Made by a program: the position numbers and the translations under genes
In this document: positions 5,818 through 5,989 of the stretch, piece by piece
Layout of the letters: each line of letters begins with the position of its first letter
How positions within the stretch are numbered: position 1 is the stretch's first letter
Notes under the pieces: generated by a model
What the model saw: the letters and a program-made list of their open reading frames with translations, nothing else
Told to the model about the DNA's origin: nothing
Database searches by the model: none
Assembly (NCBI GenBank): GCA_018882725.1
Contig: VERK01000140.1
Span: 1 to 5,989 of the forward strand
Direction: 5' to 3'
Origin: Actinomycetota bacterium
Lineage (GTDB): Bacteria; Actinomycetota; Acidimicrobiia; Acidimicrobiales; Ilumatobacteraceae
Length of the DNA: 5,989 bases

Positions 5818-5989
5818 ATGTCGGCAAAGCGCATCGACGAATACGAAGGTTTCCGAGGCCGGATCGGCCGGACGCACAGCGAGTCCGAACCGTGGTGGCC
5901 GACGCGAGCCCATCCGCGAGCAGGGTCTCCCAACGTCATCGTGATCTTGTTCGACGACCTGGGCTTCTCCCACCTGGGTTGTTACGGCT
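5818..5989 (+). CDS. Arylsulfatase / sulfatase-family hydrolase (3' partial, first 57 residues)
   Basis: The frame starts at ATG 5818 and runs off the window. Residues 1-36 include FRGRIGRT, SEPWWP and a Pro/Ala-rich link, and residues 38-57 read PNVIVILFDDLGFSHLGCYG, the classic N-terminal strand of sulfatases, with D46 and D47 as the first calcium ligands. The layout resembles mycobacterial arylsulfatase AtsA-like proteins. There is no signal peptide, so a cytoplasmic enzyme cleaving sulfate esters is expected. The formylglycine motif (C-x-P-x-R) that would confirm activity lies beyond the window. It is divergent from the neighbouring operon, with 47 bases between the two start codons, so shared regulation is possible. 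Confidence 0.88.
   Translation, partial: MSAKRIDEYEGFRGRIGRTHSESEPWWPTRAHPRAGSPNVIVILFDDLGFSHLGCYG

Noticed and set aside
1..5989. CRISPR arrays, tRNA or rRNA genes, insertion-sequence ends, riboswitches
   Set aside because: No regularly spaced repeats, cloverleaf-like sequence, transposase or terminal inverted repeats were seen; the window is almost entirely coding with gaps under 50 bases.

Overview
The window is a high-GC stretch typical of an actinobacterium. A secreted serine protease with CWB2 cell-wall-binding repeats, a mycobacterial-style cytoplasmic arylsulfatase, and a dense acyl-CoA dehydrogenase/SDR/Rieske catabolic operon together point to an Ilumatobacter-like member of the Acidimicrobiia. 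That placement is an inference from gene content and was not checked against a database.

Layout. (1) Positions 1-1354, + strand: 3' part of a chymotrypsin-fold serine protease whose N-terminus, with catalytic His and Asp, lies upstream of the window; three CWB2 repeats follow the protease domain. (2) Positions 1336-1381: convergent junction with two small hairpins, probably a shared terminator. (3) Positions 1379-5770, - strand: a compact five-gene operon transcribed right to left: a divergent SDR-fold protein with halohydrin-dehalogenase hallmarks, an LCAD/IVD-type acyl-CoA dehydrogenase, a second SDR with an enlarged active-site loop, a Rieske non-heme iron oxygenase alpha subunit, and a ThrH-type HAD phosphatase. 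Gaps are 19 bp or less, and the last junction is an ATGA overlap. (4) Positions 5771-5817: short divergent promoter region. (5) Positions 5818-5989, + strand: 5' end of an arylsulfatase that runs off the window.

How the genes may work together. Acyl-CoA dehydrogenase, SDR and Rieske oxygenase suggest stepwise oxidation of an organic acid or alicyclic compound. The most notable gene is the first of the operon. It resembles an SDR, but its NAD(P)-binding glycine motif is replaced by A-x4-Y-x-G and its active site reads S-x12-Y-x3-R instead of S...Y-x3-K. These are the diagnostic changes of halohydrin dehalogenases, enzymes that interconvert vicinal haloalcohols and epoxides without a nicotinamide cofactor. 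The operon could therefore handle a halohydrin or epoxide intermediate, but the substrate cannot be read from the sequence. No transcriptional regulator, transporter or Rieske reductase partner is visible in the window. No RNA genes, CRISPR arrays or insertion sequences were seen, and no stretch longer than 300 bases lacks a gene.
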